A stretch of 64,000 bases of DNA, taken from positions 3,782,001 to 3,846,000 of the forward strand of contig NZ_CP038436.1 in NCBI RefSeq assembly GCF_004683965.1. Reading direction: 5' to 3'. Position numbers and translations under genes: made by a program. The notes below the pieces were generated by a model, which was not told the origin of the DNA, did no database searches, and saw nothing but the letters and a program-made list of their open reading frames with translations. How positions within the stretch are numbered: the first letter of the stretch is position 1; every line of letters begins with the position of its first letter. This document shows positions 46,204 through 55,181 of this stretch, one piece after another. The DNA comes from Nocardioides seonyuensis (GTDB lineage: Bacteria > Actinomycetota > Actinomycetes > Propionibacteriales > Nocardioidaceae).

Positions 46204-47178
46204 TCAGGCGGCGGCGGAGGCCGGCTCGCTGCGGAAGCGGGACGGCCGCCCGTCGATCTTGCACCGGCGCCACACCCAGCGGGAGAAGGGGTTCATCAGC
46301 CCGCACTTCTCCGCGAGCATCCGGACGTCGCCGAACAGGTCGCGCAGCACCTTCTGCGAGGCGGGGTGCTCCCAGTAGACCTCGCGGTACACGTCGTCGG
46401 GCAGACCGATGTCGCGCCTGGCCCGCTTGCTCGGCTTGAGGATCTCGTCGCAGAGCCAGCGCATGATGACCGGCGTGAGCGCGGCCACGACGTGACGCTG
46501 GGCGGTGCCGAGGTGCGGCGCGGTGTGCTCGAGGTACTGGTGGGCGAAGCCGATGTGGCGGGCTTCCTCGGCGACGTGGATCTGCATGATGCGCTTGAGC
46601 AGCGGGTGCATGTCGTCGCCGGCGCGGAGGACCGCCTTCTGCATGTGGTCGATGGGCTCCTCGCCGGCCAGCACCCCGATGAAGAATCCGAAGGGAAGCC
46701 ACCCTGCGAACAACGGCAGGACCGGGGAGACCCGGCGGAAGAAGACCGAGCCACCGGCGACGTCGGCGCCGGTGCGGTTGACGAACTCCTGGAACATCTG
46801 GGTGTGGTGGCACTCCTCGGTCGCCTCGTGCGTGGCGTAGCGGAACTCGGGCGAGCTGTTCGGGAGGGTGCGCGCGAAGTTCATCAGACCGCTGATGAGG
46901 ATCTGCTCGAACTGGAGACCGACCTTGGTGGTGTTGGCCTGGAGGTAGAGCCCGATGCGGACCTGCTCGTCCTCGGGGAGCCCGAGGTACCACGGGTGGG
47001 AGCCGAGCACGTGCTCGCGCGGGAGCTTCCACCGCGGGTCCGTGGGGTCCACCGCGTAGTCGGGGTTGTCCCAGTCGATGTCCGCGAAGGCGTCGAAGTG
47101 CTGGTCGACCGAGGCCTCAGAGAGCGTGCGGAGGTTGTCGTGGAACTCCTGCTGCGTGGTCTGCTGCTGGATGGTCAT
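46204..47178 (-). CDS. AurF-like diiron oxygenase
   Basis: A 324-residue helical non-heme diiron protein. Two ExxH motifs are visible, Glu122-x2-His125 in 'HEATEECHHTQMF' and Glu205-x2-His208 in 'HVAEEARHIGFAH', with a Glu near residue 91 ('LQFEQILI') and a further His at 201. This matches the AurF/PF11583 family, whose known member oxidises p-aminobenzoate to p-nitrobenzoate; other members have unknown substrates. Its partner reductase follows 3 bases later and a TetR gene ends the operon. TAATTT lies 7 bases before the ATG, so transcription is probably leaderless and tightly controlled by the upstream palindromes. Confidence 0.85.
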   Translation of the reverse strand: MTIQQQTTQQEFHDNLRTLSEASVDQHFDAFADIDWDNPDYAVDPTDPRWKLPREHVLGSHPWYLGLPEDEQVRIGLYLQANTTKVGLQFEQILISGLMNFARTLPNSSPEFRYATHEATEECHHTQMFQEFVNRTGADVAGGSVFFRRVSPVLPLFAGWLPFGFFIGVLAGEEPIDHMQKAVLRAGDDMHPLLKRIMQIHVAEEARHIGFAHQYLEHTAPHLGTAQRHVVAALTPVIMRWLCDEILKPSKRARRDIGLPDDVYREVYWEHPASQKVLRDLFGDVRMLAEKCGLMNPFSRWVWRRCKIDGRPSRFRSEPASAAA

Positions 47179-47185
47179 GGCCGCA

Positions 47186-47215
47186 AAATTACCGTGACAC
47201 GGTGTCGCTGTAAAG
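47186..47215 (-). promoter_or_regulatory. Promoter of the diiron oxygenase operon
   Basis: On the minus strand TTTACA (47210-47215) and TAATTT (47186-47191) form a -35/-10 pair with an 18-base spacer; TTTACA matches TTGACA at five of six positions. The -10 ends 7 bases before the ATG. Operator 1 (47194-47208) fills the spacer. Confidence 0.6.
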
Positions 47216-47238
47216 AGATGCACGCGACAGTGTGTCGC
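47194..47238. promoter_or_regulatory. Two 15-bp operator-like palindromes, 30 bp apart
   Basis: GTGACACGGTGTCGC (47194-47208) and GCGACAGTGTGTCGC (47224-47238) agree at 12 of 15 positions. The second is a perfect 6-3-6 palindrome and the first has a perfect 5-1-5 core. They begin exactly 30 bases apart, on the same helical face; one lies inside the promoter spacer and the other just upstream of the -35. TetR encoded at 43894 is the likely ligand. Confidence 0.65.
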
Positions 47239-47263
47239 AGTTAATGTCGGGGCCCAGACCTGC

Positions 47264-49270
47264 TCAGACCTGCTCGCGGCTCGCCACAGCACTGGCGACG
47301 CGGGCGATGGCCTCCTCGAGGGGTACGCCGTTGTCCTGGCGGCCGTCGCGGTAGCGGAAGGACACCGCGCCCTTCTCGACGTCGTCGTCGCCGGCGATCA
47401 TCATGAAGGGCACCTTCTGGAGCTGGGCGTTGCGGATCTTCTTCTGCATCCGGTCGTCGGAGTCGTCCACCTCCACGCGCAGGCCCTGCGTCTTCATCCG
47501 CCTGGCGACGTCGTACAGGTAGTCGTTGTGGCGCTCCGCGATCGGGATGCCCTGGATCTGCACGGGTGCGAGCCAGGGCGGGAAGGCACCGGCGTAGTGC
47601 TCGACCAGGACCCCGATGAACCGCTCGATCGAGCCGAACTTCGCCGAGTGGATCATGACCGGCTGCTTCCGCGAGCCGTCCGCGGCGACGTACTCGAGGT
47701 TGAAGCGGTCGGCCGAGGGCTGGTTGAAGTCGTACTGGATGGTCGACATCTGCCACGTCCGGCCGATCGCGTCGCGCGCCTGCACCGAGACCTTGGGACC
47801 GTAGTAGGCCGCGCCTCCGGGGTCGGGCACGAGCTCGAGGCCCGACTCCTCGCAGACGCTCCGCAGCACCTCGGTCGCCATCTCCCAGTCCTCGTCGGAC
47901 CCGATGAACTTGTCGGGCTTGGAGTCGTCGCGGGTGGACAGCTCGAGGTAGAAGTCGTCGAGCCCGAAGTCGCGGAAGAGCCCGAGGCAGAAGTCGAGGA
48001 GGTGGCGGATCTCGTCGGGCGCCTGCTCGGGGGTGACGTAGGAGTGCGAGTCGTCCTGGGCGAAGCCGCGCACGCGCGTCAGCCCGTGCACGACGCCGGA
48101 CTTCTCGTGACGGTAAACCGACCCGAACTCGAAGAGCCGCAGCGGCAGCTCACGGTAGGAACGCTGCCGCGAGCGGTAGATGAGGTTGTGCATGGGGCAG
48201 TTCATCGCCTTGAGGCGGTAGGGCATCTCGTCCACGTCGAGCGCCGGGAACATCCCGTCGCCGTAGTAGGGCAGGTGACCGGAGGTGTAGAAGAGGCCCT
48301 CCTTGGCGATGTGGGGGGTGCCGACGTACTCGAAGCCCTCCTCGATGTGCCGCTGCCGGACGTAGTCCTCCATGGCCCGCTTGATCACCCCGCCCTTGGG
48401 GTGGAACACCGGCAGCCCGGAGCCGATCTCGTCGGGGAAGCTGAACAGGTCGAGGTCGCGGCCCAGCTTGCGGTGGTCGCGCCGCTCGGCCTCCTCGATG
48501 CGGTGGAGGTGCTCCTCGAGCGCCTCCTTGGTCTCCCAGGCGGTGCCGTAGATGCGCTGGAGCTGCTTGTTCTTCTCGTCACCGCGCCAGTAGGCCGCGG
48601 CGCTGCGCATCAGCTTGAAGGCGGGGATCCGCTTGGTGGTCGGCAGGTGGGGCCCACGGCACAGGTCGGACCACTTGGCCTCGCCGTTGCGGCCGATGTT
48701 GTCGTAGATCGTGAGCTCGACGCCCCCGACCTCGACGCTCGCGCCCTCGGCAGCACCCTCGGCGTTGCCCGAGCCCTTCAGCCCGATCAGCTCGATCTTG
48801 TAGGGCTCGTCCTTGAGCTCGTCGATCGCGGCGGCGTCGGTGGTGACGCGCCGCTCGAAGCGCTGGTTATCCTTGATGATCTTGCGCATCGCCGACTCGA
48901 TCCTGACCAGGTCCTCGGGAACGAACGGGGTCTCGACGTCGAAGTCGTAGTAGAACCCGTCGGTGATCGGCGGGCCGATGCCCAGCTTGGCCTCGGGGAA
49001 GAGCTGCTGGACCGCCTGGGCCAGCACGTGGGCGGTCGAGTGGCGCAGGATGTCGCGACCGTCGGCGCTGTCGATGGCGACGCCCTCCACCTCGTCGCCG
49101 TCGCCGAGCTCGTGGGCGAGGTCCCTCAGGGCCTGCTGCCCGCCCGAGCCCACCCGGGCGGCGATGATGTCGGCGTCGTCCTTGAAGAGCTCCCAGGCCT
49201 TGGTGCCCGCGGTCAGTGTCTGCTCCTCACGCTGACCAGCGTGGATGCGGACGACCTTGATCTCGGACAC
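47264..49270 (-). CDS. thrS: Threonyl-tRNA synthetase
   Basis: A 668-residue class II synthetase. An N-terminal TGS-like region is followed by the editing domain with '[27 protein letters not shown]'. The catalytic domain has '[17 protein letters not shown]', the zinc Cys in '[59 protein letters not shown]', and motif 3 '[27 protein letters not shown]'. Start GTG 49270 follows CAGGAGAG at a good distance. The location near HIT and pgsA matches mycobacterial synteny. Confidence 0.96.
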   Translation of the reverse strand: MSEIKVVRIHAGQREEQTLTAGTKAWELFKDDADIIAARVGSGGQQALRDLAHELGDGDEVEGVAIDSADGRDILRHSTAHVLAQAVQQLFPEAKLGIGPPITDGFYYDFDVETPFVPEDLVRIESAMRKIIKDNQRFERRVTTDAAAIDELKDEPYKIELIGLKGSGNAEGAAEGASVEVGGVELTIYDNIGRNGEAKWSDLCRGPHLPTTKRIPAFKLMRSAAAYWRGDEKNKQLQRIYGTAWETKEALEEHLHRIEEAERRDHRKLGRDLDLFSFPDEIGSGLPVFHPKGGVIKRAMEDYVRQRHIEEGFEYVGTPHIAKEGLFYTSGHLPYYGDGMFPALDVDEMPYRLKAMNCPMHNLIYRSRQRSYRELPLRLFEFGSVYRHEKSGVVHGLTRVRGFAQDDSHSYVTPEQAPDEIRHLLDFCLGLFRDFGLDDFYLELSTRDDSKPDKFIGSDEDWEMATEVLRSVCEESGLELVPDPGGAAYYGPKVSVQARDAIGRTWQMSTIQYDFNQPSADRFNLEYVAADGSRKQPVMIHSAKFGSIERFIGVLVEHYAGAFPPWLAPVQIQGIPIAERHNDYLYDVARRMKTQGLRVEVDDSDDRMQKKIRNAQLQKVPFMMIAGDDDVEKGAVSFRYRDGRQDNGVPLEEAIARVASAVASREQV

Positions 49271-49375
49271 GGGCTCTCCTGCAGGTTGGGTTCGGCCCGG
49301 ATACGGCCCGGGCCTGGACCCGGCCGATGCTATCGGCCCGCCTTGGCGACGCTCACCCCAGTTTGGACGTGCCGA

Positions 49376-50170
49376 TCACAGGTCGCCCAGCTGGCCCAGC
49401 ACCAGGTCCGCCGTGGCGGGGTCGGCGGCGACGAGAAGCCCTCGCGTCGGCAGCCGCTGCGGGTGGTAGGGCTCCCCGTCGAAGGCACACACCACTCCCC
49501 CGGTCTCGGTGACGAGCAGCGACCCCGGCGCGTGGTCCCACGGCATGCCGCGGTGCGACGTGCTGGTCTGGCCTCGGTAGAGGAGGAAGTCAGCCTCACC
49601 CTCGACGAGCCTCGGATAGTCCACCCCGCACGAGAACCACGTCCTCTGCAGCGGAGAGAGCTCGCCCCACGGCAGCTTCGCCCACGCGCGGTTGGAGGTC
49701 CGTCCCACCGGCTGCGTCGTCGCGGGAGCACGTTCGAGGCGCTCACCGTTGCGCCACGCGCCAGCGCCCCGCTCGGCGACGTACGACACCCGGTGCTGGG
49801 GGTGCCAGGTCCAGCTGCGCACCACCTCTCCGCGGAGCACCTCAGCCAGCATCATCGCGTGGTCGGCCGAGCCACGGATGAAGTTGTTGGTGCCGTCGAC
49901 GGGGTCGACGGTGAAGGCGTGCTCGGCCGTGGCGTACTGCTGCATCAGCGAGGGGTCGCCGGCGTAGGCCTCCTCGCCCAGCACCACCGCGTCCGGCCAG
50001 GCGGATCGCAGCGCCCGCGTGAGCAGCACCTCCGCCTCGCGGTCCGCGACCGTCACCGGGTCACCCGGACGCTTCTCGTGCACCTCGTCGTCGGAGAGGG
50101 CACGGAACCGTGGTTCGACGACCTCCGCGGAGACCCTCGTCAACAGCTCCAGGACGGCCTCGGTCTCCAC
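49376..50170 (-). CDS. Second inositol monophosphatase-family enzyme (IMPase/HisN-like)
   Basis: A 264-residue Mg-dependent phosphatase, clearly different from the enzyme at 40914-41678. Metal ligands lie in 'AVVLGEEAYAGD' (Glu), 'AFTVDPVDGTNNFIRGS' (Asp pair) and 'GMPWDHAPGSLLVTETGG' (Asp). 'PWDHAPGSLLVTETGG' is close to histidinol-phosphate phosphatase (HisN) and SuhB-like members, so one of the two enzymes probably serves histidine or inositol synthesis and the other a different phosphomonoester. TAGGTT lies 7 bases before the GTG start. Confidence 0.87.
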   Translation of the reverse strand: METEAVLELLTRVSAEVVEPRFRALSDDEVHEKRPGDPVTVADREAEVLLTRALRSAWPDAVVLGEEAYAGDPSLMQQYATAEHAFTVDPVDGTNNFIRGSADHAMMLAEVLRGEVVRSWTWHPQHRVSYVAERGAGAWRNGERLERAPATTQPVGRTSNRAWAKLPWGELSPLQRTWFSCGVDYPRLVEGEADFLLYRGQTSTSHRGMPWDHAPGSLLVTETGGVVCAFDGEPYHPQRLPTRGLLVAADPATADLVLGQLGDL

Positions 50171-50177
50171 GGTCCCG

Positions 50178-50183
50178 AACCTA
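50178..50183 (-). promoter_or_regulatory. -10 box of the second phosphatase gene, leaderless arrangement
   Basis: TAGGTT on the minus strand lies 7 bases before the GTG at 50170, in the divergent gap shared with the acyltransferase gene. Confidence 0.45.
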
Positions 50184-50229
50184 CCCGCCCGTGCGGAGCA
50201 CCGAGCGACTCGAACGCGCCGCGCACGAG

Positions 50230-50235
50230 TAGCCT
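50230..50235 (+). promoter_or_regulatory. -10 box of the acyltransferase gene, leaderless arrangement
   Basis: TAGCCT ends 6 bases before the ATG at 50242. Confidence 0.5.
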
Positions 50236-50241
50236 GCCGCC

Positions 50242-50814
50242 ATGTCGCGCATGGTGATCCGCCCCCGGCTGGCCCGCATCGTCCTCCGCCTCATCCGCTG
50301 GCGCACCGACGGGACGCTGCCCCGCCAGGCGATCGTGGTGGGCGCCCCCCACACCTCCAACTGGGACTGGGTCTTCTCCCTGCTCTTCGCATGGAGCCAG
50401 GGGCACCACCCGCGCATCATGGTGAAGAAGGAGTTCTTCAGCGGCCCCTTCGCGCCCGTCATGCGTGCCACCGGAGCGGTCAAGGTCGATCGCGCCAACC
50501 CGACCGAGGACATCAAGGCGCTGGTCTCGATGATCGAGTCCGGCGAGGAGTTCCTGCTCGCCGTCGCGGCCGAGGGCACGCGCAGCAAGGTGGAGTACTG
50601 GAAGTCCGGGTTCTACCGCCTGTCCCAGCAGACCGGCCTGCCGATCTGCCTCGCCTACATGGACGGCCCGTCACGCACCGTTGGCTGCGGTCCGACCTTC
50701 ATGCCGACCGGCGACGTCAAGGCGGACATGGACATGATCCGCGCGTTCTACGCCGACAAGCGCGGCGTCCATCCCGAGAAGCGCACCGAGCCGCGCCTGC
50801 GCAACGAGGGCTGA
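50242..50814 (+). CDS. PlsC-like 1-acylglycerol-3-phosphate acyltransferase family protein
   Basis: A 190-residue acyltransferase. The catalytic His-x4-Asp is in 'VVGAPHTSNWDWVFSLLFAW', the glycerol-phosphate motif region is 'IMVKKEFFSGPFAPVMRATGAVKVDRANPTED', and motif III is 'LLAVAAEGTRSKVEYWKSGFYRLS'. At 190 residues it is shorter than PlsC (about 240) and lacks an obvious transmembrane helix, like the short family often seen in actinobacteria and proteobacteria. Acceptor unknown. Its stop is 3 bases from that of the convergent ABC exporter gene. Confidence 0.85.
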   Translation: MSRMVIRPRLARIVLRLIRWRTDGTLPRQAIVVGAPHTSNWDWVFSLLFAWSQGHHPRIMVKKEFFSGPFAPVMRATGAVKVDRANPTEDIKALVSMIESGEEFLLAVAAEGTRSKVEYWKSGFYRLSQQTGLPICLAYMDGPSRTVGCGPTFMPTGDVKADMDMIRAFYADKRGVHPEKRTEPRLRNEG

Positions 50815-50817
50815 GCC

Positions 50818-52602
50818 TCAACGGCCCACAGGCTCCCCCGTCTGCACCCGCCAGAGCGCGGCGTAGGCGCCGTCACGAGCGACGAGCTCGTCGTGCGTGC
50901 CGCTCTCGACGATCCGGCCGGCGTCCAGCACCCAGATCCGGTGCGCGTGCCGGACCGTGGAGAGCCGGTGTGCCACGACGATCGCCGAGCACCGCGCGGT
51001 GGCCTGCTTCAGGGAACGCTGGATCGCGGCCTCGGTCTCGTTGTCCACGGCGGAGGTCGCCTCGTCCAGGACGAGCACCGCCGGGTCGCGGAGCAGCGCC
51101 CTGGCGAGCGCGAGCCGCTGACGCTGTCCGCCGGACAGGGTGACCCCCCGCTCCCCCACCCACGTGTCGAGCCCGTCGGGGAGTGCCTCGATGAAGTCGA
51201 GCGCCGCGGCTGCCTCGGCGGCCGCCCGGACCTGCTCCCGGGTCGCACCTGGCCGGCCGTAGGCGATGTTGTCAGCAATGGAGCCGGCGAACATGAAGAC
51301 GTCCTGGGCGACGTAGCCCATCGACCCCCGCAGGGAGTCCCAGTCGAGGCTGCGCACGTCCTCGCCGTCGAACAGCACCTGTCCCGAGCGCGGGTCGTCG
51401 AACCGCAGCACCAGGCGCAGCAGTGACGACTTGCCCGAGCCGGTGGCTCCGACGATCGCGTGCGTCTCCCCCGCGGGCACGACCAGGTCGAGGCCGTGCA
51501 GCACGTCGGGACCGTCGCCGTACCCCGCTCGGACGTCGCGCAGCTCGATCCGGCCGCGCACCGGGCGCGCCAGCGTGGCCGTCCCGGCCGGGACGGTGAC
51601 CGGGATCTCCAGCAGCCCCAGGATGCGGCTCGCAGAGGCGCGACCGCGCTGGTAGAGATCGAGCACCTCCGCGACGTCGGTCAGCGGCCACAGGAGCCGC
51701 TGGGTCATGAACACGAGCACCGAGTAGAGGCCGACCTCCAGCTCGCCGCGCAGCGTCGCCCAGCCTCCGAGCAGCAGCGTGCAGGTGAAGCCCCCCAGGA
51801 TCGCCATCCGCACGAGGGGAACGAACGCCGCCGACGAGCGGATCGCCGCCGTGTTGGCCTCGCGGTAGGCCTGCGACACGGCGCTGACCCGATCACGCTC
51901 GCGGTCCTCGGCGGTGAACGCCTTGATCGTGGCGATCCCCGAGAGGTTGGCGCTGAGGGTTCCGGACAGGTCGGCCACCGCGGTGCGAACCCTGGCGTAG
52001 AGCGGCTCCAGCCGCCGCTGGAAGACCAGCGAGCCCACGACGATCAGCGGGATCGGCAGGAACGCCAGCACGAGGAGCTGGCCGGACGCGGCGGCGAACA
52101 CGCCACCGACCAGGAGCACGTTGAGCGTGGTCTGCAGGATCGCCGGAGCCCCGACGTCGAGGAAGCGCTCGAGCTGGTTGACGTCGTCGTTGAGGGTCGC
52201 CAGCGTGGATCCAGCAGGCCGTGTCTCGTGCCATCCGAGGTCGAGGTGCTGGACGTGGTCGTATGCCTCGACGCGAAGGTCGTGCTCGACGCCCTGAGCG
52301 AGACCGCGCCACAGGACATCGGCGACGTACTGCGAGAGCGACTCGACCACCCACACGACGACGTTGATGACGGCCAGCCAGCCGAGCTGCGCGAAGCGCG
52401 AGTCGACGCCCAGCACCTCACCGACGAACGAGTTGTCCCCCCGAACGACGACGTCCACGGCCGCTCCGATGAGCAGCTCCGGCACCACGTCGGCCACCTT
52501 GTTGAGCGTGGACATCGCCACCGCTGCGACGAAACGGCCCCGGTAGGCGTCGTACCGCCTCCACAGCGCGCGCAGCGGGTGGTCTGCTTCTCTCGTCCTC
52601 AC
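50818..52602 (-). CDS. ABC exporter half-transporter (membrane domain fused to ATPase)
   Basis: A 594-residue protein. The N-terminal type I exporter domain has six helices, beginning near 'RGRFVAAVAMSTLNKVADVVPELLIGAAVDVV' and including 'LGWLAVINVVVWVVESLSQYVADVLW'. The ATPase has Walker A 'HAIVGATGSGKSSLLRLVLRF', Q-loop 'GYVAQDVFMF', signature 'VTLSGGQRQRLALARALL', Walker B 'AVLVLDEATSAVDNETE' and H-loop 'VVAHRLSTV'. It probably works as a homodimer exporting a lipid, drug or peptide. GTG 52602 is the longest start that does not run into the divergent gene. Confidence 0.9.
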   Translation of the reverse strand: MRTREADHPLRALWRRYDAYRGRFVAAVAMSTLNKVADVVPELLIGAAVDVVVRGDNSFVGEVLGVDSRFAQLGWLAVINVVVWVVESLSQYVADVLWRGLAQGVEHDLRVEAYDHVQHLDLGWHETRPAGSTLATLNDDVNQLERFLDVGAPAILQTTLNVLLVGGVFAAASGQLLVLAFLPIPLIVVGSLVFQRRLEPLYARVRTAVADLSGTLSANLSGIATIKAFTAEDRERDRVSAVSQAYREANTAAIRSSAAFVPLVRMAILGGFTCTLLLGGWATLRGELEVGLYSVLVFMTQRLLWPLTDVAEVLDLYQRGRASASRILGLLEIPVTVPAGTATLARPVRGRIELRDVRAGYGDGPDVLHGLDLVVPAGETHAIVGATGSGKSSLLRLVLRFDDPRSGQVLFDGEDVRSLDWDSLRGSMGYVAQDVFMFAGSIADNIAYGRPGATREQVRAAAEAAAALDFIEALPDGLDTWVGERGVTLSGGQRQRLALARALLRDPAVLVLDEATSAVDNETEAAIQRSLKQATARCSAIVVAHRLSTVRHAHRIWVLDAGRIVESGTHDELVARDGAYAALWRVQTGEPVGR

Positions 52603-52626
52603 GAGGGTGCACCGTAGGTGGCGACC

Positions 52627-52632
52627 TATCCT
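52627..52632 (+). promoter_or_regulatory. -10 box of the serine-hydrolase gene, leaderless arrangement
   Basis: TATCCT ends 7 bases before the ATG at 52640. Confidence 0.5.
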
Positions 52633-52639
52633 CACTGGC

Positions 52640-53806
52640 ATGGCAGCCCCCCGACCAGCCGCACTGACCGCTCTGCTCGTGAGCGTGGCCCTGGCTGCCG
52701 GGTGCGCCTCGTCGGACACCACGCCCAGCCAGCGCCCCGCCACCCTGCAGTCCACCGGCTCAGCCGCGGCCGGTCAGCGCATCGAGCCAGGGCCGGACGG
52801 GTGGACCACCGCGCCACCGTGGACCCTCGGCCTGCGCCCCGGGCGGCTGCGAGGACTGGCTCGCGAGGCGCGAGAGATGGACTCCTCGTGCTACGCGGTG
52901 GTGCGCGACGGCAAGCTCGCGAGGGACTGGAGCTGGGGCACTCCGAGGGACACCCCGCGAGAGGTCTTCTCGATCACCAAGTCAGTCGCCAGCGCCCTGG
53001 TCGGGATCGCCGTGCGCGACGGCGACCTGCGTCTGGGCGACAAGGTCTCGCAGTACGTCCCCCGATGGAGGGGCACCCCGTCGGAGGGCGTCACCGTGCG
53101 CAACCTCCTCGCCAACGACAGTGGTCGTTACTGGACCCCCGCCTCCGACTACGGCGACCTGGTGGGCGCCGAGGACCGCACGGCCTACGCGGTCGGCCTG
53201 GACCAGCAACACCCGCCCGGGACCGCCTGGGCCTACAACAACGCGGCGATCCAGGTCCTCGAGCCGGTGCTGGAGGAGGCGACAGGGGTGCCGGTCGCCG
53301 ACTTCGCCCGCGACCGGCTCTTCGAGCCACTCGGAATGTCCAACTCCCGCCTCGTCACCGACACCGCAGGCTCCACGATGGTCTTCTTCGGCCTGCAGAG
53401 CACGTGCCTGGACCTGGCCCGGTTCGGGCTGCTCTACCTCGAGGACGGCACGGTGGACGGCACCCGACTGCTGTCCGACTCCTACGTACGCCGCTCGGTC
53501 GGCCGCTCCTCCACCGTGCACAACGCCGCCTACGGCCTGCTCTGGTGGCTGAACCGACCAGGACCCCTTCGCGGCGCGACCGACGAGGTCGACGTCCGGG
53601 GCCAGCCCGTCGACCCGGTCACCGGACAGCTCGCGCCGGCGGCCCCGCCCTCCGTCTACGCCGCCCTCGGTCTGGGCGGCCAGACGCTGTTGGTCGACCC
53701 GACGACCGAGACGGTGGTCGTCCGACTGGGCCAGCCGGCCCAGCGGGGCGAGCCGGACTACGGGTTCTCCGACGCCGCGAACGTCGTGACCACGGCCCTG
53801 CGCTGA
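52640..53806 (+). CDS. Beta-lactamase/DD-peptidase-family serine hydrolase lipoprotein
   Basis: A 388-residue class C-type serine hydrolase. The signal peptide ends in SVALAAGC, so the protein is lipidated at about Cys22. The nucleophile motif is Ser111-x2-Lys114 in 'REVFSITKSVASAL', followed by Tyr199-Asn200-Asn201 (YxN), and the third motif is likely in 'YAALGLGGQTLLVDP' (GGQ). 'EPLGMSNSRLVTDTAG' is typical. Likely roles are esterase or peptidase at the cell surface rather than antibiotic resistance. ATG 52640 gives the correct lipoprotein signal, and TATCCT lies 7 bases upstream. It abuts the convergent PucR gene with no gap. Confidence 0.87.
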   Translation: MAAPRPAALTALLVSVALAAGCASSDTTPSQRPATLQSTGSAAAGQRIEPGPDGWTTAPPWTLGLRPGRLRGLAREAREMDSSCYAVVRDGKLARDWSWGTPRDTPREVFSITKSVASALVGIAVRDGDLRLGDKVSQYVPRWRGTPSEGVTVRNLLANDSGRYWTPASDYGDLVGAEDRTAYAVGLDQQHPPGTAWAYNNAAIQVLEPVLEEATGVPVADFARDRLFEPLGMSNSRLVTDTAGSTMVFFGLQSTCLDLARFGLLYLEDGTVDGTRLLSDSYVRRSVGRSSTVHNAAYGLLWWLNRPGPLRGATDEVDVRGQPVDPVTGQLAPAAPPSVYAALGLGGQTLLVDPTTETVVVRLGQPAQRGEPDYGFSDAANVVTTALR

Positions 53807-55069
53807 CTAGGCGCGCGGCTGCTCGGTCGTCCCGGTGAGCTCGTCAGCGAGCCGCAGGGCCACCATGAGATCGGTGAGACCACTCACGGACTGGGGGTCC
53901 AGGCCCGTGGTCTCCTCGACCTGCCGGAGTCGGTAGTAGACCGTGTTGCGGTGCACGTGGAGGGCCGCAGCACACGCTCCGACATTCATGTTGCTCTCGA
54001 CCCAGGCCCGCAGCGTCCCCAGCATGGAGTCGCGGGGATCGCGCACGGAGTCGACCACGAACCCCGCTACGCGTGGCGACGTCACGCTGCGCACATCAGA
54101 CCTGAGCGCCGCCACCGCGTGGTCGAACAACCCGATCTGGTCCACGAGCGCGACCTTTCCTGTGCCCCTGGTCACCGCAACCGCTCGGCGCACGTGGCTG
54201 TAGGCGTCGACCAACGCCTCCGGCCTGGTGGCCGGCCGGCTGATCGCCCCGCTCACCTCCAGGCCGGGCACGGGACGTGCGGACAAGGAGCGCTCCACCT
54301 CCTCGCGAATGCGCTCGGGGGCGATGCCGTCGGCGGAGACCAGGAGCACCACCTCGCGGTCCCTGACGGCGTCGATGGGCGCGACCCCTGTGGCTGCCCG
54401 GAGGCGTTCTGCGACAGACCGGGCGGTCCGGCCGACCGCGTCCATCACGCGGTACCCGCCCTCGTCCCACCACTGCACGACCACGAGGCAAAACCCCGCT
54501 TCGACACGGTCGTAGCCGAACGAGCTGAGCCAGCGCATCCACTCGAGGCCGACCACCCTTCCGGACAGCAGCATGTCGATGAAGGTGCGACGCGCGTCGA
54601 CGTCCGCCTGGTTGCGCTCGCGTGCGACCACGGTGAAGGCGTCGGCGGACGCACGCGTCGCCCTGTCGGTGTAGTCCAGCCACAGGGGCCAGCTGAGGCG
54701 GACCACCTCCGGGTCGTCCCTCAGCTCGTCGTGGGTGGTGAGCCAGTGCCAGATACCTCGGGTCACCACTTGATAGGACTGGAGAATGGCCGCCAGCGGC
54801 AGCCCCTGCCTCGCTCGCGCCGCCGCGGAGCGATAGGCGAAGGACGTGAGCGCCTCGTCGAGGACGCCGCCGACCAGCAGGTCGTGGAACACCTCGAGGT
54901 GCTTGCGCACGTTGGTCACGAAGGTCTCGTCGTAGCCGTCCGACGAAAGCGCTGCGTACTCGGGAATGCGCTCCACGGACTCTCCGACGAGACGCAGGGC
55001 GAGCGAGTCAGTCTCGGCGCGTAGGACGTCAGCCAAGTGCCGCACTGCGCGCTGGTTGGGCATGTGCAC
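53807..55069 (-). CDS. PucR-family transcriptional regulator (CdaR-like)
   Basis: A 420-residue regulator. An N-terminal helical sensor region (about 1-150) contains 'LPLAAILQSYQVVTRGIWHWL'. A GGDEF-like CdaR middle domain follows, with 'VLLVSADGIAPERIREEVERSL'. The C-terminal PucR helix-turn-helix is 'LRAWVESNMNVGACAAALHVHRNTVYYRLRQVEETTGLDPQS'. Such regulators control carboxylate, purine or aromatic catabolism. It is divergent from the CaiB-MaoC-Liv cluster and is the likely regulator. GTG 55069 and ATG 55063 are both possible; an inverted repeat overlaps them. Confidence 0.88.
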   Translation of the reverse strand: MHMPNQRAVRHLADVLRAETDSLALRLVGESVERIPEYAALSSDGYDETFVTNVRKHLEVFHDLLVGGVLDEALTSFAYRSAAARARQGLPLAAILQSYQVVTRGIWHWLTTHDELRDDPEVVRLSWPLWLDYTDRATRASADAFTVVARERNQADVDARRTFIDMLLSGRVVGLEWMRWLSSFGYDRVEAGFCLVVVQWWDEGGYRVMDAVGRTARSVAERLRAATGVAPIDAVRDREVVLLVSADGIAPERIREEVERSLSARPVPGLEVSGAISRPATRPEALVDAYSHVRRAVAVTRGTGKVALVDQIGLFDHAVAALRSDVRSVTSPRVAGFVVDSVRDPRDSMLGTLRAWVESNMNVGACAAALHVHRNTVYYRLRQVEETTGLDPQSVSGLTDLMVALRLADELTGTTEQPRA

Positions 55070-55095
55070 AACGTACTCCGCTCCAGTGTTGTGCA
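55065..55095. promoter_or_regulatory. Inverted repeat in the PucR/CaiB intergenic region
   Basis: TGCACAAC (55065-55072) and GTTGTGCA (55088-55095) form a perfect 8-bp inverted repeat with a 15-base spacer. The left arm covers the PucR start codon region and the right arm lies toward the caiB-like promoter region. A PucR binding site or autoregulatory element is likely. Confidence 0.5.
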
Positions 55096-55181
55096 GGTCA
55101 CTCTAGGAACTGTGTGTCCCAGGTCACGAGACTCGAGCCTGACAGCAGGTCGCAACGGTTTCGAGTCACTGGGAGAACGAC

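Noticed and set aside
43882..47244. A plus-strand open frame of over 1100 codons opposite the TetR, reductase and oxygenase genes
   Set aside because: It is antisense to three well-recognised proteins, has no recognisable domain and reflects the low stop frequency of high-GC DNA.
49322..49338. GGCCGAT/ATCGGCC hairpin upstream of thrS as a T-box or riboswitch
   Set aside because: Only one short 7-bp stem exists in a gap of about 105 bases, with no T-box sequence or terminator.
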